This document shows, piece after piece, positions 8,223 to 16,487 of a stretch of DNA of 64,000 nucleotides. This stretch comes from Clostridium_AD sp964467165 (GTDB taxonomy: Bacteria; Bacillota; Clostridia; Clostridiales; Clostridiaceae): NCBI GenBank assembly GCA_964467165.1, contig CAYXOL010000005.1, positions 1-64,000 on the forward strand, written 5' to 3'. How positions within the stretch are numbered: position 1 is the stretch's first letter; each line of letters opens with the position of its first letter. The notes below the pieces were generated by a model. It searched no databases. It had not been told where the DNA came from and saw only the letters and a list, made by a program, of their open reading frames with translations. The translations under genes were made by a program, and so were the position numbers.

Positions 8223-9890
8223 ATGCGATTAAAGGGATCTCAAATTCTATTGGAGTGTTTAAAAGAGCAAGATGCAAATATTATTTTTGGATATCCTGGT
8301 GGATCTGTGATTCCATTCTATGATGCTCTTTATGATGAACTTGATTATTTTACTCATATTAGAACTGCTCATGAACAGGCGGCAGTTCATGCAGCAGATG
8401 GATATGCAAGGGCTACAGGAAAGGTTGGAGTTTGTATTGTAACTTCAGGTCCTGGTGCAACAAATACCATTACGGGAATTGCAACTGCTTATATGGATTC
8501 AATTCCAATGGTTGTATTTACAGGGCAAGTTCCTAGAAATTTGCTAGGCCGTGATTCTTTTCAAGAAATAGACATAATGGGAATTACACTGTCCATTACA
8601 AAGCATAGCTTTCTTGTAAAGGATGAGAATAATTTAGCGGATACCATAAGAGAAGCTTTTGAAATAGCCGCCAGTGGGAGACCAGGACCAGTGCTTGTAG
8701 ATATTCCTAAAGATGTGTTTCTAAGTGAAGCGGAATATGAAAAGGTGGAAAATACAAACGAAAAACAAAAGCACACTGACCTAGATATTAAAAAAATACA
8801 AGAGGCCGCTGAAATGATTCAGTCTGCTAAAAAGCCTATAATCTATGCTGGTGGTGGAATAAAAACAGGTAATGCTTCAAAGTTATTATGTAAGTTTGCA
8901 GAGCTTTCGGATATTCCTGTGGCAAATACACTGATGGGACTTGGTACAATTCCAAGAGACCATGGATTATCACTAGGAATGGTAGGAATGCATGGTTTTC
9001 GACAAACAAATTTAGCAGTGACTAATAGTGATTTAATCATAGCAATTGGTGCACGATTTAGTGATCGAGTAATTGGTAAAGCAGAGCAATTTGCGCCATT
9101 TGCTAAAATAATTCACATAGATATTGATGAAACGGAGATAGATAAAAACAAGGTAGTAGATTTATCTTTAGTAGGAGATATGAATACAATTTTAGAAGCT
9201 TTAATTTCATACATGGATCAAAAAAACAGAAAATCTTGGCATGATGAAATAGAAGCTTTTAAGGTAATAAGAGTGGAAACCGAAGTTAAGGAGAAAAGTA
9301 ACCTTACTCATGAGACTGTACTAAAATATTTAAATACAGCTTTTCAGCAAGATACAATTGTTGCAACGGATGTAGGACAACATCAAATGTGGACTGCGCA
9401 ACAATGGAAATTTAAAGAGCCTAGAACGTTTATAACCTCAGGAGGTCTTGGTACCATGGGATTTGGGCTGGGAGCAGCCATAGGAAGTCAAATGGGGCAA
9501 ATGGATAAAAAGGTGCTTTTAGTAACTGGGGATGGAAGTTTTAGAATGAGTTGTAATGAGCTTGGCACCATTTCAAAGTATAAGCTACCTATAGTTATTG
9601 TGATTATGAACAATCATACCTTAGGAATGGTAAGGCAGTGGCAAAGAATGTTCAGTAATGAAAGATACAGCGAGACTGATATTGACGAGGATGTAAATTA
9701 TGTAAAACTTGCAGAGGCATATGGTATTGAAGGATACAAAGTGACGTATGGAGCGGAACTTAAAAGTGTACTCCAAATTCTAAAATCACAAAGAAAACCT
9801 ATGCTTATAGATTGCGTAATAGATAGAGAAGAAGGGGTATATCCCATTGTACCACCAGGAAAATCAATTCAAGAATTAGTTATAAAATAA
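8223..9890 (+). CDS. ilvB: Acetolactate synthase large subunit, copy 1
   Basis: A 555-residue ThDP- and FAD-dependent enzyme catalysing the first common step of Val/Leu and Ile synthesis. The N-terminal domain shows IFGYPGGSVIPFYDAL and the catalytic Glu in RTAHEQAAVHAADGYARAT. The middle domain has LLGRDSFQEIDI. The C-terminal ThDP motif is GDGSFRMSCNELGTI with NNHTLGMVRQWQ. I start at the ATG 8223 with AGAGGTG upstream, not the TTG at 8205. Third gene of the Ile T-box operon; a full-length paralogue (536 residues) lies at 16.5 kb. Confidence 0.93.
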   Translation: MRLKGSQILLECLKEQDANIIFGYPGGSVIPFYDALYDELDYFTHIRTAHEQAAVHAADGYARATGKVGVCIVTSGPGATNTITGIATAYMDSIPMVVFTGQVPRNLLGRDSFQEIDIMGITLSITKHSFLVKDENNLADTIREAFEIAASGRPGPVLVDIPKDVFLSEAEYEKVENTNEKQKHTDLDIKKIQEAAEMIQSAKKPIIYAGGGIKTGNASKLLCKFAELSDIPVANTLMGLGTIPRDHGLSLGMVGMHGFRQTNLAVTNSDLIIAIGARFSDRVIGKAEQFAPFAKIIHIDIDETEIDKNKVVDLSLVGDMNTILEALISYMDQKNRKSWHDEIEAFKVIRVETEVKEKSNLTHETVLKYLNTAFQQDTIVATDVGQHQMWTAQQWKFKEPRTFITSGGLGTMGFGLGAAIGSQMGQMDKKVLLVTGDGSFRMSCNELGTISKYKLPIVIVIMNNHTLGMVRQWQRMFSNERYSETDIDEDVNYVKLAEAYGIEGYKVTYGAELKSVLQILKSQRKPMLIDCVIDREEGVYPIVPPGKSIQELVIK

Positions 9891-9905
9891 AAGGAGGAAA
9901 TGTAA

Positions 9906-10058
9906 ATGTTAAATATAAATGAGAAAATGGATTGTATGGAAGAAGGAGAAAAAAGGGACAATTTTGAACAAGAGTCACAAAGTCAATTAGAAGTTTACAA
10001 TCAGGATTATAGAGTGAATTATTTTGGATCAGGTCGTGATATTGAGGATATGCAATAA
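9906..10058 (+). CDS. Small acidic ORF after ilvB1, unknown function
   Basis: A 50-residue open frame beginning MLNINEKMDCMEEG and ending GRDIEDMQ. AAGGAGG lies 9 nt before the ATG, a strong RBS, and the gap to ilvB1 is 15 nt, so it is very probably translated as the last cistron of the Ile operon. It is rich in Glu, Asp, Gln and Asn, with no membrane segment. It ends about 60 nt before the Leu operon promoter. I recognise no family. It could be a small regulator or an assembly partner of acetolactate synthase, but that is only a guess from position. Confidence 0.55.
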   Translation: MLNINEKMDCMEEGEKRDNFEQESQSQLEVYNQDYRVNYFGSGRDIEDMQ

Positions 10059-10117
10059 AAATCAAAATAAATAATGTTAACTTTATGAAATATTTATTAA
10101 AAAAAATTAAAAAAAGT

Positions 10118-10146
10118 TTGACAAACAATATTTCATAAAGTATACT
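10118..10146 (+). promoter_or_regulatory. promoter of tandem Leu T-box / leu operon
   Basis: TTGACA (10118-10123), 17-bp spacer, TATACT (10141-10146). Confidence 0.8.
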
Positions 10147-10159
10147 AATTTACAATACT

Positions 10160-10442
10160 GAAAACAAAGTTGAATATTGAGAAAACTGAGATAGGGAAAG
10201 TAAACATCTTGCATATTTTTCAGAGAGTGGGGAATGCTGTGAACCCATAAATAGCTAATGTTGAAACTCACCCTTGAGTTGTAAGCTGAAATTATATAGT
10301 GATTATATATAGTGTTATATATAAAACGTATAAGGTAAGCCGTGCCGGTGTATATAAATTATATATCGTTAAAAAATAAAGATACAAAACTGGGTGGTAC
10401 CGCGATAGACTTTTCGCCCCAAAACGAAGGGTCTTTTTTTTA
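10160..10442 (+). promoter_or_regulatory. T-box leader A, Leu specifier (CUC)
   Basis: First of two T-boxes in series. It shows GATAGGGAAAGTA at the start of stem I, the specifier segment GAAACTCACCCTTGAGTTG with CTC at 10267-10269 (leucine), and the core GGGTGGTACCGCGATAGAC (from about 10391). The terminator stem AGACTTTTCG / CGAAGGGTCT is followed by TTTTTTTTATA. It has an unusually long insert (10295-10375) with ATATA-rich repeats between stem I and the antiterminator. Confidence 0.9.
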
Positions 10443-10574
10443 TACTCAAATTTATTTGAAGTATTCTAAAATGTTAAGCTTCAAATATCCTTAAACTTTA
10501 AAAAGCTCTGCAATTATAAAGTTGCATTGTACACCATTTATAAGCATATAAAAATATGGATAAAATTTAATAAT

Positions 10575-10810
10575 TATAAAAACTATGATAGGAATAGTAA
10601 ATGTTATGAAAATTTTCAGAGAGTGGGGTATTGCTGTGAACCCATAATTTCAGATGTTGAATCTCACCCTTGAGTTGTAAGCTGAAAACATATTATGTTG
10701 TAAGCCGTGCCGGTGTATATAAATTATGCATCGTTAAAAAATGAAGAAATAAAACTGGGTGGTACCGCGATAGACTTTTCGCCCCAATGGGCAAGAGGTC
10801 TATTTTTTTA
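10575..10810 (+). promoter_or_regulatory. T-box leader B, Leu specifier (CUC)
   Basis: Second T-box, 130 nt after the terminator of the first. It has GATAGGAATAGTA, the specifier segment GAATCTCACCCTTGAGTTG with CTC at 10663-10665, the core GGGTGGTACCGCGATAGAC (from about 10757), and a terminator pairing ATAGACTTTTCGCCC with GGGCAAGAGGTCTAT followed by TTTTTT. It shares long identical blocks with leader A, including CCGTGCCGGTGTATATAAATTAT. No convincing promoter of its own is seen (only TTGCAT or TTGTAC with poor -10), so transcripts probably pass both switches. Confidence 0.88.
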
Positions 10811-10856
10811 TACCCAAAAGTCTGACTTATATAAAAAAATTAAGGAGGTGAAAAAA

Positions 10857-11006
10857 ATGAACAATGAGATCAATACATCAAGGGAACAAAAAAATGAAAT
10901 TATAAATCAATTTGAGGAAAGTTATTATGAATATTTATCAAACATGAAATTTAATGATTCAGAGGAGTTTGAAGAAGATTTTAGTGTAGCGTTTATGTTT
11001 CTATAA
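10857..11006 (+). CDS. Small acidic ORF between Leu T-boxes and ilvC2
   Basis: A 49-residue open frame starting MNNEINTSREQKNEI and ending EDFSVAFMFL, with the very strong RBS AAGGAGGTGAAAAAA. It is the first cistron after the T-boxes and 28 nt before ilvC2. It contains only one Leu codon besides the terminal Leu, so it is not a classic leucine attenuation peptide. Like the ORF at 9906, it is short, acidic and sits before or after an ilv gene, but I see no clear homology between the two. Function unknown. Confidence 0.55.
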   Translation: MNNEINTSREQKNEIINQFEESYYEYLSNMKFNDSEEFEEDFSVAFMFL

Positions 11007-11034
11007 AAAATAAAAATAACAGGGGGAATTAAAA

Positions 11035-12030
11035 ATGTCAAAAATGTATTACGATGTAGACGGAAGTTTAGAATTATTAGCGGGTAAGAAGGTAGCTATC
11101 ATTGGGTATGGTAGTCAAGGACATGCACATGCACTGAATTTAAAAGATAGTGGTGTGGATGTATGTGTAGGACTTTACAAAGGTAGCAAGTCCTGGTCTA
11201 TTGCAGAAGAAGCGGGCCTTGAAGTAATGGAAGCTTATGATGCAGCTAAAGCGGCAGATTTAATTATGATGCTTGTTCCAGATGAAAGACAAGGAAAAAT
11301 TTATAAGGATAGTATTGAGCCAAATCTAACAGCAGGTAAAGCATTAATTTTTGCTCATGGGTTCAGTATACACTTTGGACAAATTAAACCACCAGCAGAG
11401 GTAGATATATTTATGATTGCACCAAAGGGTCCAGGGCATACTGTAAGAACTCAATTTCAGGAAGGTAAAGGCGTACCTTGTTTAATAGCTATACATCAAG
11501 ATTTTACGGGAAAAGCTAAAGACTACGCATTAGCTTATGCCATAGGACTTGGCGGAGGAAGAGCTGGTATACTTGAAACTTCCTTTAGAGAAGAAACAGA
11601 AACAGACCTTTTTGGAGAACAAGCAGTTCTTTGTGGTGGTGTAACTGCACTAATAAAAGCTGGATTTAACACCTTGGTAGAAGCGGGATATCAGCCTGAA
11701 ATTGCATATTTTGAATGTTGTCATGAATTAAAACTTATTGTAGACCTTATAAATCAGGGTGGACTTGGTTATATGAGGTATTCGATCAGCGATACTGCAG
11801 AATACGGTGATTACGTGGTTGGAGATAGAATAGTTACAGATGATACAAAGAAAGAGATGAAAAAAGTATTAACTGAAATTCAAAACGGAACCTTCGCAAA
11901 AAATTGGATGTTAGAAAATCAAGTAAATAGACCTTATTTTAATTCAGTACGAAGAATGGAATCGGAGCAGAAAATTGAAGTAGTTGGAAAAGACCTTAGA
12001 AAAATGATGTCTTGGATCAAAAGTAAGTAG
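11035..12030 (+). CDS. ilvC: Ketol-acid reductoisomerase, copy 2
   Basis: A 331-residue paralogue of the protein at 7208, with the same Rossmann motif GYGSQGHAHALNLKDSG and cofactor loop VGLYKGSKSW, and Mg ligands in ETETDLFGEQAVLCGG. RBS AGGGGGAATT precedes the ATG. It heads the leu operon proper and is separated by 11 nt from leuA. The two copies differ most at their C-termini (one ends MMSWIKK, the other MMSWIKSK) and in the 110-160 region. Having one copy under Ile control and one under Leu control lets the cell raise this shared step for either shortage. Confidence 0.93.
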   Translation: MSKMYYDVDGSLELLAGKKVAIIGYGSQGHAHALNLKDSGVDVCVGLYKGSKSWSIAEEAGLEVMEAYDAAKAADLIMMLVPDERQGKIYKDSIEPNLTAGKALIFAHGFSIHFGQIKPPAEVDIFMIAPKGPGHTVRTQFQEGKGVPCLIAIHQDFTGKAKDYALAYAIGLGGGRAGILETSFREETETDLFGEQAVLCGGVTALIKAGFNTLVEAGYQPEIAYFECCHELKLIVDLINQGGLGYMRYSISDTAEYGDYVVGDRIVTDDTKKEMKKVLTEIQNGTFAKNWMLENQVNRPYFNSVRRMESEQKIEVVGKDLRKMMSWIKSK

Positions 12031-12041
12031 GAGGGATTAAC

Positions 12042-13607
12042 ATGGGGGAAAATCAGCAGAGGATGAAAAAAATATTTATTTTTGATACCACATTACGTGA
12101 TGGAGAGCAAACTCCGGGTGTCAGCTTAAATGGGGTAGAAAAATTAGAGATTGCAAGGGCATTACAAAAATTAGGAGTAGATGCGATTGAAGCGGGCTTT
12201 CCGATTTCTTCGGAAGGTGATTTTGAAGGAGTTAAGGCTATTGCAAAAGAAATAAAAGGGCCAGTGATTACAGCACTGGCAAGGGCCACTAAAAAAGATA
12301 TTGATAGGGCTTGGGAGGCTATAAAGTACTCACAGAAACCTAGAATTCACACCTTTATTGCTACATCTGAACTTCATATGGAATTTAAGCTAAAGATGAG
12401 TAGGGAAGAGGTATTAAATAAGGCAGTAGAAATGGTTAAATATGCAAAATCATTATGCCCTAGTGTAGAATTTTCTCCTGAAGATGGAACAAGAACTGAT
12501 AAAGATTTTTTATATGAAATATTGAAAGCAGTAATAGATGCAGGAGCGGATGTAGTGAATATACCGGATACTGTAGGCTATACAACTCCTATAGAATATG
12601 GAATATTAATTCAAGGAATCAAAAAAAATGTACCCAATATAGATAAGGCAATTATAAGTGTACATTGTCATAATGATTTAGGTCTTGCAGTGGCAAATTC
12701 ACTTTCAGCGGTTGAAAGCGGTGCGCTTCAAATAGAGTGTGCTGTAAATGGGCTAGGGGAGAGAGCAGGAAATGCTTCACTAGAAGAATTGGTTATGGCT
12801 ATAAAAACTAGGGCTGACTATTTTAAATGTGAAACCAATATTATTTCAGAAGAAATCACTCATATTAGTAGTTTAGTTAGCCATATGACAGGAATTCAAA
12901 TTCAACCCAATAAAGCTATTGTAGGTGCCAATGCATTTGCACATGAATCAGGGATTCATCAGCATGGTGTGCTAAATTGTAGAGAAACCTATGAAATAAT
13001 GACTCCTGAATCAGTAGGACTCAAAAAGAGTTTGTTAGTCCTTGGAAAACATTCTGGAAGACATGCATTTGAAGATAGATTAAAACAATTAGGTTATGTA
13101 AATTTAAGTTCAGAAAAAATTAATGAAGCATTCCATAGTTTTAAAGATTTAGCAGATAAAAAGAAGGTAGTATCTGATAATGATATTGAAGCAATGGTAA
13201 GAGAGGAAGCCGTTAAAGTACCAGAGTACTTTAAACTTGAGTACTTTAGAATTGTAAGTGGAAATGGAATAGAATCAACTGCAACAGTTGTGGTAGATTT
13301 TGAAAATAAAAAAGTAGAACAAGTTTCTAATGGATATGGTCCTGTAGATGCTACATTTAATGCAATAGAAAAAGCCATAGGAGAAAATATAGTTCTTAAG
13401 GATTACTACCTAAAAGCTATTGGTGGTGGACGAGATGCATTGGGAGAAGTAATTGTTAAAATTGAAAAAAATGGAAGAGTCCATGTAGGAAGTGGAATAA
13501 GTACAGATATTGTAGAGGCAAGTGCAAAAGCTTTTGTAAATGCTCTTAATAAATCTTATTATACAGCAGATTTAGAAGAGAATGATATCAGTGCCATAAA
13601 TCAATAA
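12042..13607 (+). CDS. leuA: 2-isopropylmalate synthase
   Basis: A 521-residue enzyme condensing 2-ketoisovalerate with acetyl-CoA, the committed step to leucine. The TIM-barrel domain opens with IFDTTLRDGEQTPGVSLNG (about 12-30) and has the metal ligands in SVHCHNDLGLAVANS. The HESGIHQHG segment follows. The C-terminal part (about 395-510) is the LeuA dimer/allosteric domain with DYYLKAIGGGRDALGEV, where leucine feedback normally acts. GGAGG lies 7 nt before the ATG at 12042; an alternative ATG at 12063 has a weaker site. Confidence 0.93.
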   Translation: MGENQQRMKKIFIFDTTLRDGEQTPGVSLNGVEKLEIARALQKLGVDAIEAGFPISSEGDFEGVKAIAKEIKGPVITALARATKKDIDRAWEAIKYSQKPRIHTFIATSELHMEFKLKMSREEVLNKAVEMVKYAKSLCPSVEFSPEDGTRTDKDFLYEILKAVIDAGADVVNIPDTVGYTTPIEYGILIQGIKKNVPNIDKAIISVHCHNDLGLAVANSLSAVESGALQIECAVNGLGERAGNASLEELVMAIKTRADYFKCETNIISEEITHISSLVSHMTGIQIQPNKAIVGANAFAHESGIHQHGVLNCRETYEIMTPESVGLKKSLLVLGKHSGRHAFEDRLKQLGYVNLSSEKINEAFHSFKDLADKKKVVSDNDIEAMVREEAVKVPEYFKLEYFRIVSGNGIESTATVVVDFENKKVEQVSNGYGPVDATFNAIEKAIGENIVLKDYYLKAIGGGRDALGEVIVKIEKNGRVHVGSGISTDIVEASAKAFVNALNKSYYTADLEENDISAINQ

Positions 13608-13653
13608 ATTATATATTATGCAATAGCAAGACGGCAGAGGGGAGAAATATAAA

Positions 13654-14922
13654 ATGGGAATGACAATGACACAGAAAATATTGGCGGTGCATGCGGGCCT
13701 TGAAAGTGTAGCGGCAGGGCAACTTATTAAAGTTAAATTAGACTTAGTTCTTGGAAATGATATTACTACACCGGTAGCAATAAATGAGTTTAAAAAAATA
13801 GGTGTTAAGGCAGTTTTTGATAAGAAAAAAATTGCTATTGTTCCAGATCACTTCACACCAAATAAGGATATAAAATCTGCAGAGCAATGTAAATGCACAA
13901 GGGAATTTGCAAGAGAAATGGAGATAGAAAATTATTTTGAAATAGGTCAAATGGGGATTGAACATGCTCTAATTCCAGAAAAGGGATTAGTGGTTTGTGG
14001 AGATGTAGTTATAGGAGCAGATTCACACACTTGTACATATGGTGCTCTGGGTGCTTTTTCTACAGGGATTGGAAGTACCGATATGGCAGCAGGAATGGCT
14101 ACAGGGGAAGCTTGGTTTAAGGTGCCACAAGCAATAAAATTTGTACTTAGTGGTAATTTATCCCCATGGGTAAGCGGCAAAGATGTTATTTTGCATATAA
14201 TAGGGAAAATAGGAGTAGATGGTGCTCGGTATAATTCAATGGAGTTTGTTGGCCCAGGCATATCTGCACTTTCTATAGATGATCGTTTTACTATGGCAAA
14301 TATGGCAATAGAAGCTGGTGCGAAAAATGGTATTTTCGCCGTGGATGAAAAAACAATAGAATACGTTGAGAGTCATTCGAAAAAGGAGTACATCATATAT
14401 ACAGCAGATGAGGATGCAGAGTATATGAAGACTATAGAAATTGATTTGAGTAACATTCCCTTAACAGTGGCATTTCCACATCTTCCAGAGAATACAAGAA
14501 CTATGGACGAGATTTCTGAAGTTTTAATTGATCAAGTGGTAATAGGTTCTTGTACAAATGGAAGAATTGATGATTTAAGGATGGCAGCTAAAGTCTTAAA
14601 AGGACAAAAGGTTCACCAAAGGATAAGAGCTATCATTATACCTGCAACTCAAATGATATACCTTCAAGCTATGAAAGAAGGACTTTTAGAAATATTTATT
14701 GAGGCTGGTTGTGTAGTAAGTACACCAACCTGTGGACCTTGTCTTGGCGGTCATATGGGAATTCTTGCAAAAGGCGAGAGAGCCATAGCTACTACTAATC
14801 GAAACTTTGTAGGAAGAATGGGACATCCGGAAAGTGAAGTATATCTAGCAAGTCCTTCAGTAGCGGCGGCTTCTGCAATTACTGGAAAAATTTCTTCACC
14901 AGAGGAGGTAGCGAAATGGTAA
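13654..14922 (+). CDS. leuC: 3-isopropylmalate dehydratase large subunit
   Basis: A 422-residue aconitase-family subunit. The three Fe-S cysteines are seen in VIGSCTNGR (about 298-306) and CGPCLGGHMG (about 362-371); GADSHTCTYGALGAFSTGIGS is the substrate-loop region. RBS GAGGGGAG precedes the ATG. Its last codons overlap the leuD start by 7 nt. With LeuD it isomerises 2- to 3-isopropylmalate. Length fits the shorter clostridial/archaeal LeuC type. Confidence 0.93.
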   Translation: MGMTMTQKILAVHAGLESVAAGQLIKVKLDLVLGNDITTPVAINEFKKIGVKAVFDKKKIAIVPDHFTPNKDIKSAEQCKCTREFAREMEIENYFEIGQMGIEHALIPEKGLVVCGDVVIGADSHTCTYGALGAFSTGIGSTDMAAGMATGEAWFKVPQAIKFVLSGNLSPWVSGKDVILHIIGKIGVDGARYNSMEFVGPGISALSIDDRFTMANMAIEAGAKNGIFAVDEKTIEYVESHSKKEYIIYTADEDAEYMKTIEIDLSNIPLTVAFPHLPENTRTMDEISEVLIDQVVIGSCTNGRIDDLRMAAKVLKGQKVHQRIRAIIIPATQMIYLQAMKEGLLEIFIEAGCVVSTPTCGPCLGGHMGILAKGERAIATTNRNFVGRMGHPESEVYLASPSVAAASAITGKISSPEEVAKW

Positions 14923-15410
14923 AGGGAAAGGCAATAGTTTATGGTAAAAATGTAGATACAGATGTTATTATACCAGCAAGATACCTTAGTAGCAGTGATC
15001 CAAAAGAGTTAGCCCTTCACTGCATGGAAGATATTGATGCAAATTTTAGCCAAAAGGTTAGAGCAGGAGACATTATTATAGCAGGAAGTAATTTTGGTTG
15101 TGGGTCCTCTAGAGAACATGCCCCCTTAGCAATCAAAGCATCGGGAATTTCTTGTATCATCGCTGAGAATTTTGCCAGAATATTTTATAGGAATGCTATA
15201 AATATTGGGCTACCTATTTTGGAATGTGAAGAAGCAGCAAAAGATATAGAAGAAGGAAATGAAATTGAGGTAGATTTTAATAGCGGAATAATAAAAAATA
15301 TTACAAAAGATAAAACTTATACTGGGCAGCCTTTTCCTCAGTTCATGCTAGAAATTATAAAAGCAGAAGGGTTAATAAATTACATTGTAGAGGAGGCGGG
15401 GGAATGTTAA
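14916..15410 (+). CDS. leuD: 3-isopropylmalate dehydratase small subunit
   Basis: A 164-residue swivel-domain subunit partnering LeuC. Visible are GKNVDTDVIIPARYL (about 9-23) and the substrate-binding GSNFGCGSSREHAPLAI (about 54-70). The RBS AGAGGAGG lies within the end of leuC. Overlaps with leuC (7 nt) and leuB (7 nt) suggest tight translational coupling. Confidence 0.93.
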   Translation: MVKGKAIVYGKNVDTDVIIPARYLSSSDPKELALHCMEDIDANFSQKVRAGDIIIAGSNFGCGSSREHAPLAIKASGISCIIAENFARIFYRNAINIGLPILECEEAAKDIEEGNEIEVDFNSGIIKNITKDKTYTGQPFPQFMLEIIKAEGLINYIVEEAGEC

Positions 15411-16471
15411 AAATAGCAATAATACCTGGAGATGGAATTGGTCCTGAAGTTGTAAAACAGGCAGTCAAGGTTTTGAAAGCTGTGTCAACTAAATATAACC
15501 ACAAATTTGAAATAAAAGAGGCACTACTAGGCGGGGTAGCAATAGATAAGACGGGGGTACCCCTACCTCAAGAGACTATTGATATTTGCACGGCAAGTGA
15601 TAGTGTTATTTTGGGCGCTGTGGGTGGACCCAAATGGGATTTGCTACCTGGTAATTTAAGGCCGGAAACTGGGCTGCTGGGACTCAGAAAAGAATTGGCT
15701 GTGTTTGCAAATCTAAGACCAGCTATTCTTTTTCCACAACTTAAGTCTGCTTCTAATTTAAAGGAAGAAGTGTTAGGTGATAGCTTAGATATTATGATAG
15801 TTAGAGAATTAATTGGAGGAGCCTATTTTGGGGAAAAAAATCGAGTAGATATAGCAAATGGACAAAGGGCATGGGATACCATCCAGTATTCTACTTATGA
15901 GATAGAGAGAATTACAAAAATGGCATTTGAAGTTGCAAGGGGAAGAAATAAAAAGCTAACCTTAGTAGATAAAGCTAATGTGCTTGAAAGCTCTAGACTT
16001 TGGAGGGAGGTTGTTTTGGCTATTTCTGAAGAGTATAAAGATGTAGAATTAAATTGTATGTATGTAGACAATGCAGCAATGCAACTTATTCGAAATCCTC
16101 ATCAATTTGATGTAATTGTTACAGAGAATATGTTTGGTGATATTTTAAGTGATGAGGCATCTATGCTTACTGGATCACTCGGGATGCTTCCATCTGCAAG
16201 TCTTGGCAGTTCATCTGTTGGATTATTTGAGCCTATTCATGGTTCTGCACCTGATATTGCGGGGAAAGATTTAGCTAATCCAATAGGTACTATAATGAGT
16301 GTTGCTATGATGTTTCGCTATAGCTTTAAAAATGAGGAAATTGCAAAGGACATAGAAGATTCTGTTTATAGGGTTTTAGACATGGGATATCGCACTATTG
16401 ATATAATGCAGCCAGGTATGAATTGCCTGGGAACAGAAAAAATGGGAGATTATATAGCGAGTCAAATATAA
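15404..16471 (+). CDS. leuB: 3-isopropylmalate dehydrogenase
   Basis: A 355-residue NAD-dependent beta-decarboxylating dehydrogenase. The N-terminal IIPGDGIGPEVVKQ, the arginines in GLLGLRKELAVFANLRPA and the metal-binding Asp residues in NMFGDILSDEASML are present, as is the NAD-binding EPIHGSAPDIAGK. GGAGGCGGGGGA within the end of leuD serves as RBS. Completes the leucine branch; ilvB2 follows after 16 nt. Confidence 0.94.
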   Translation: MLKIAIIPGDGIGPEVVKQAVKVLKAVSTKYNHKFEIKEALLGGVAIDKTGVPLPQETIDICTASDSVILGAVGGPKWDLLPGNLRPETGLLGLRKELAVFANLRPAILFPQLKSASNLKEEVLGDSLDIMIVRELIGGAYFGEKNRVDIANGQRAWDTIQYSTYEIERITKMAFEVARGRNKKLTLVDKANVLESSRLWREVVLAISEEYKDVELNCMYVDNAAMQLIRNPHQFDVIVTENMFGDILSDEASMLTGSLGMLPSASLGSSSVGLFEPIHGSAPDIAGKDLANPIGTIMSVAMMFRYSFKNEEIAKDIEDSVYRVLDMGYRTIDIMQPGMNCLGTEKMGDYIASQI

Positions 16472-16487
16472 AATAAGGAGGCGCAAA

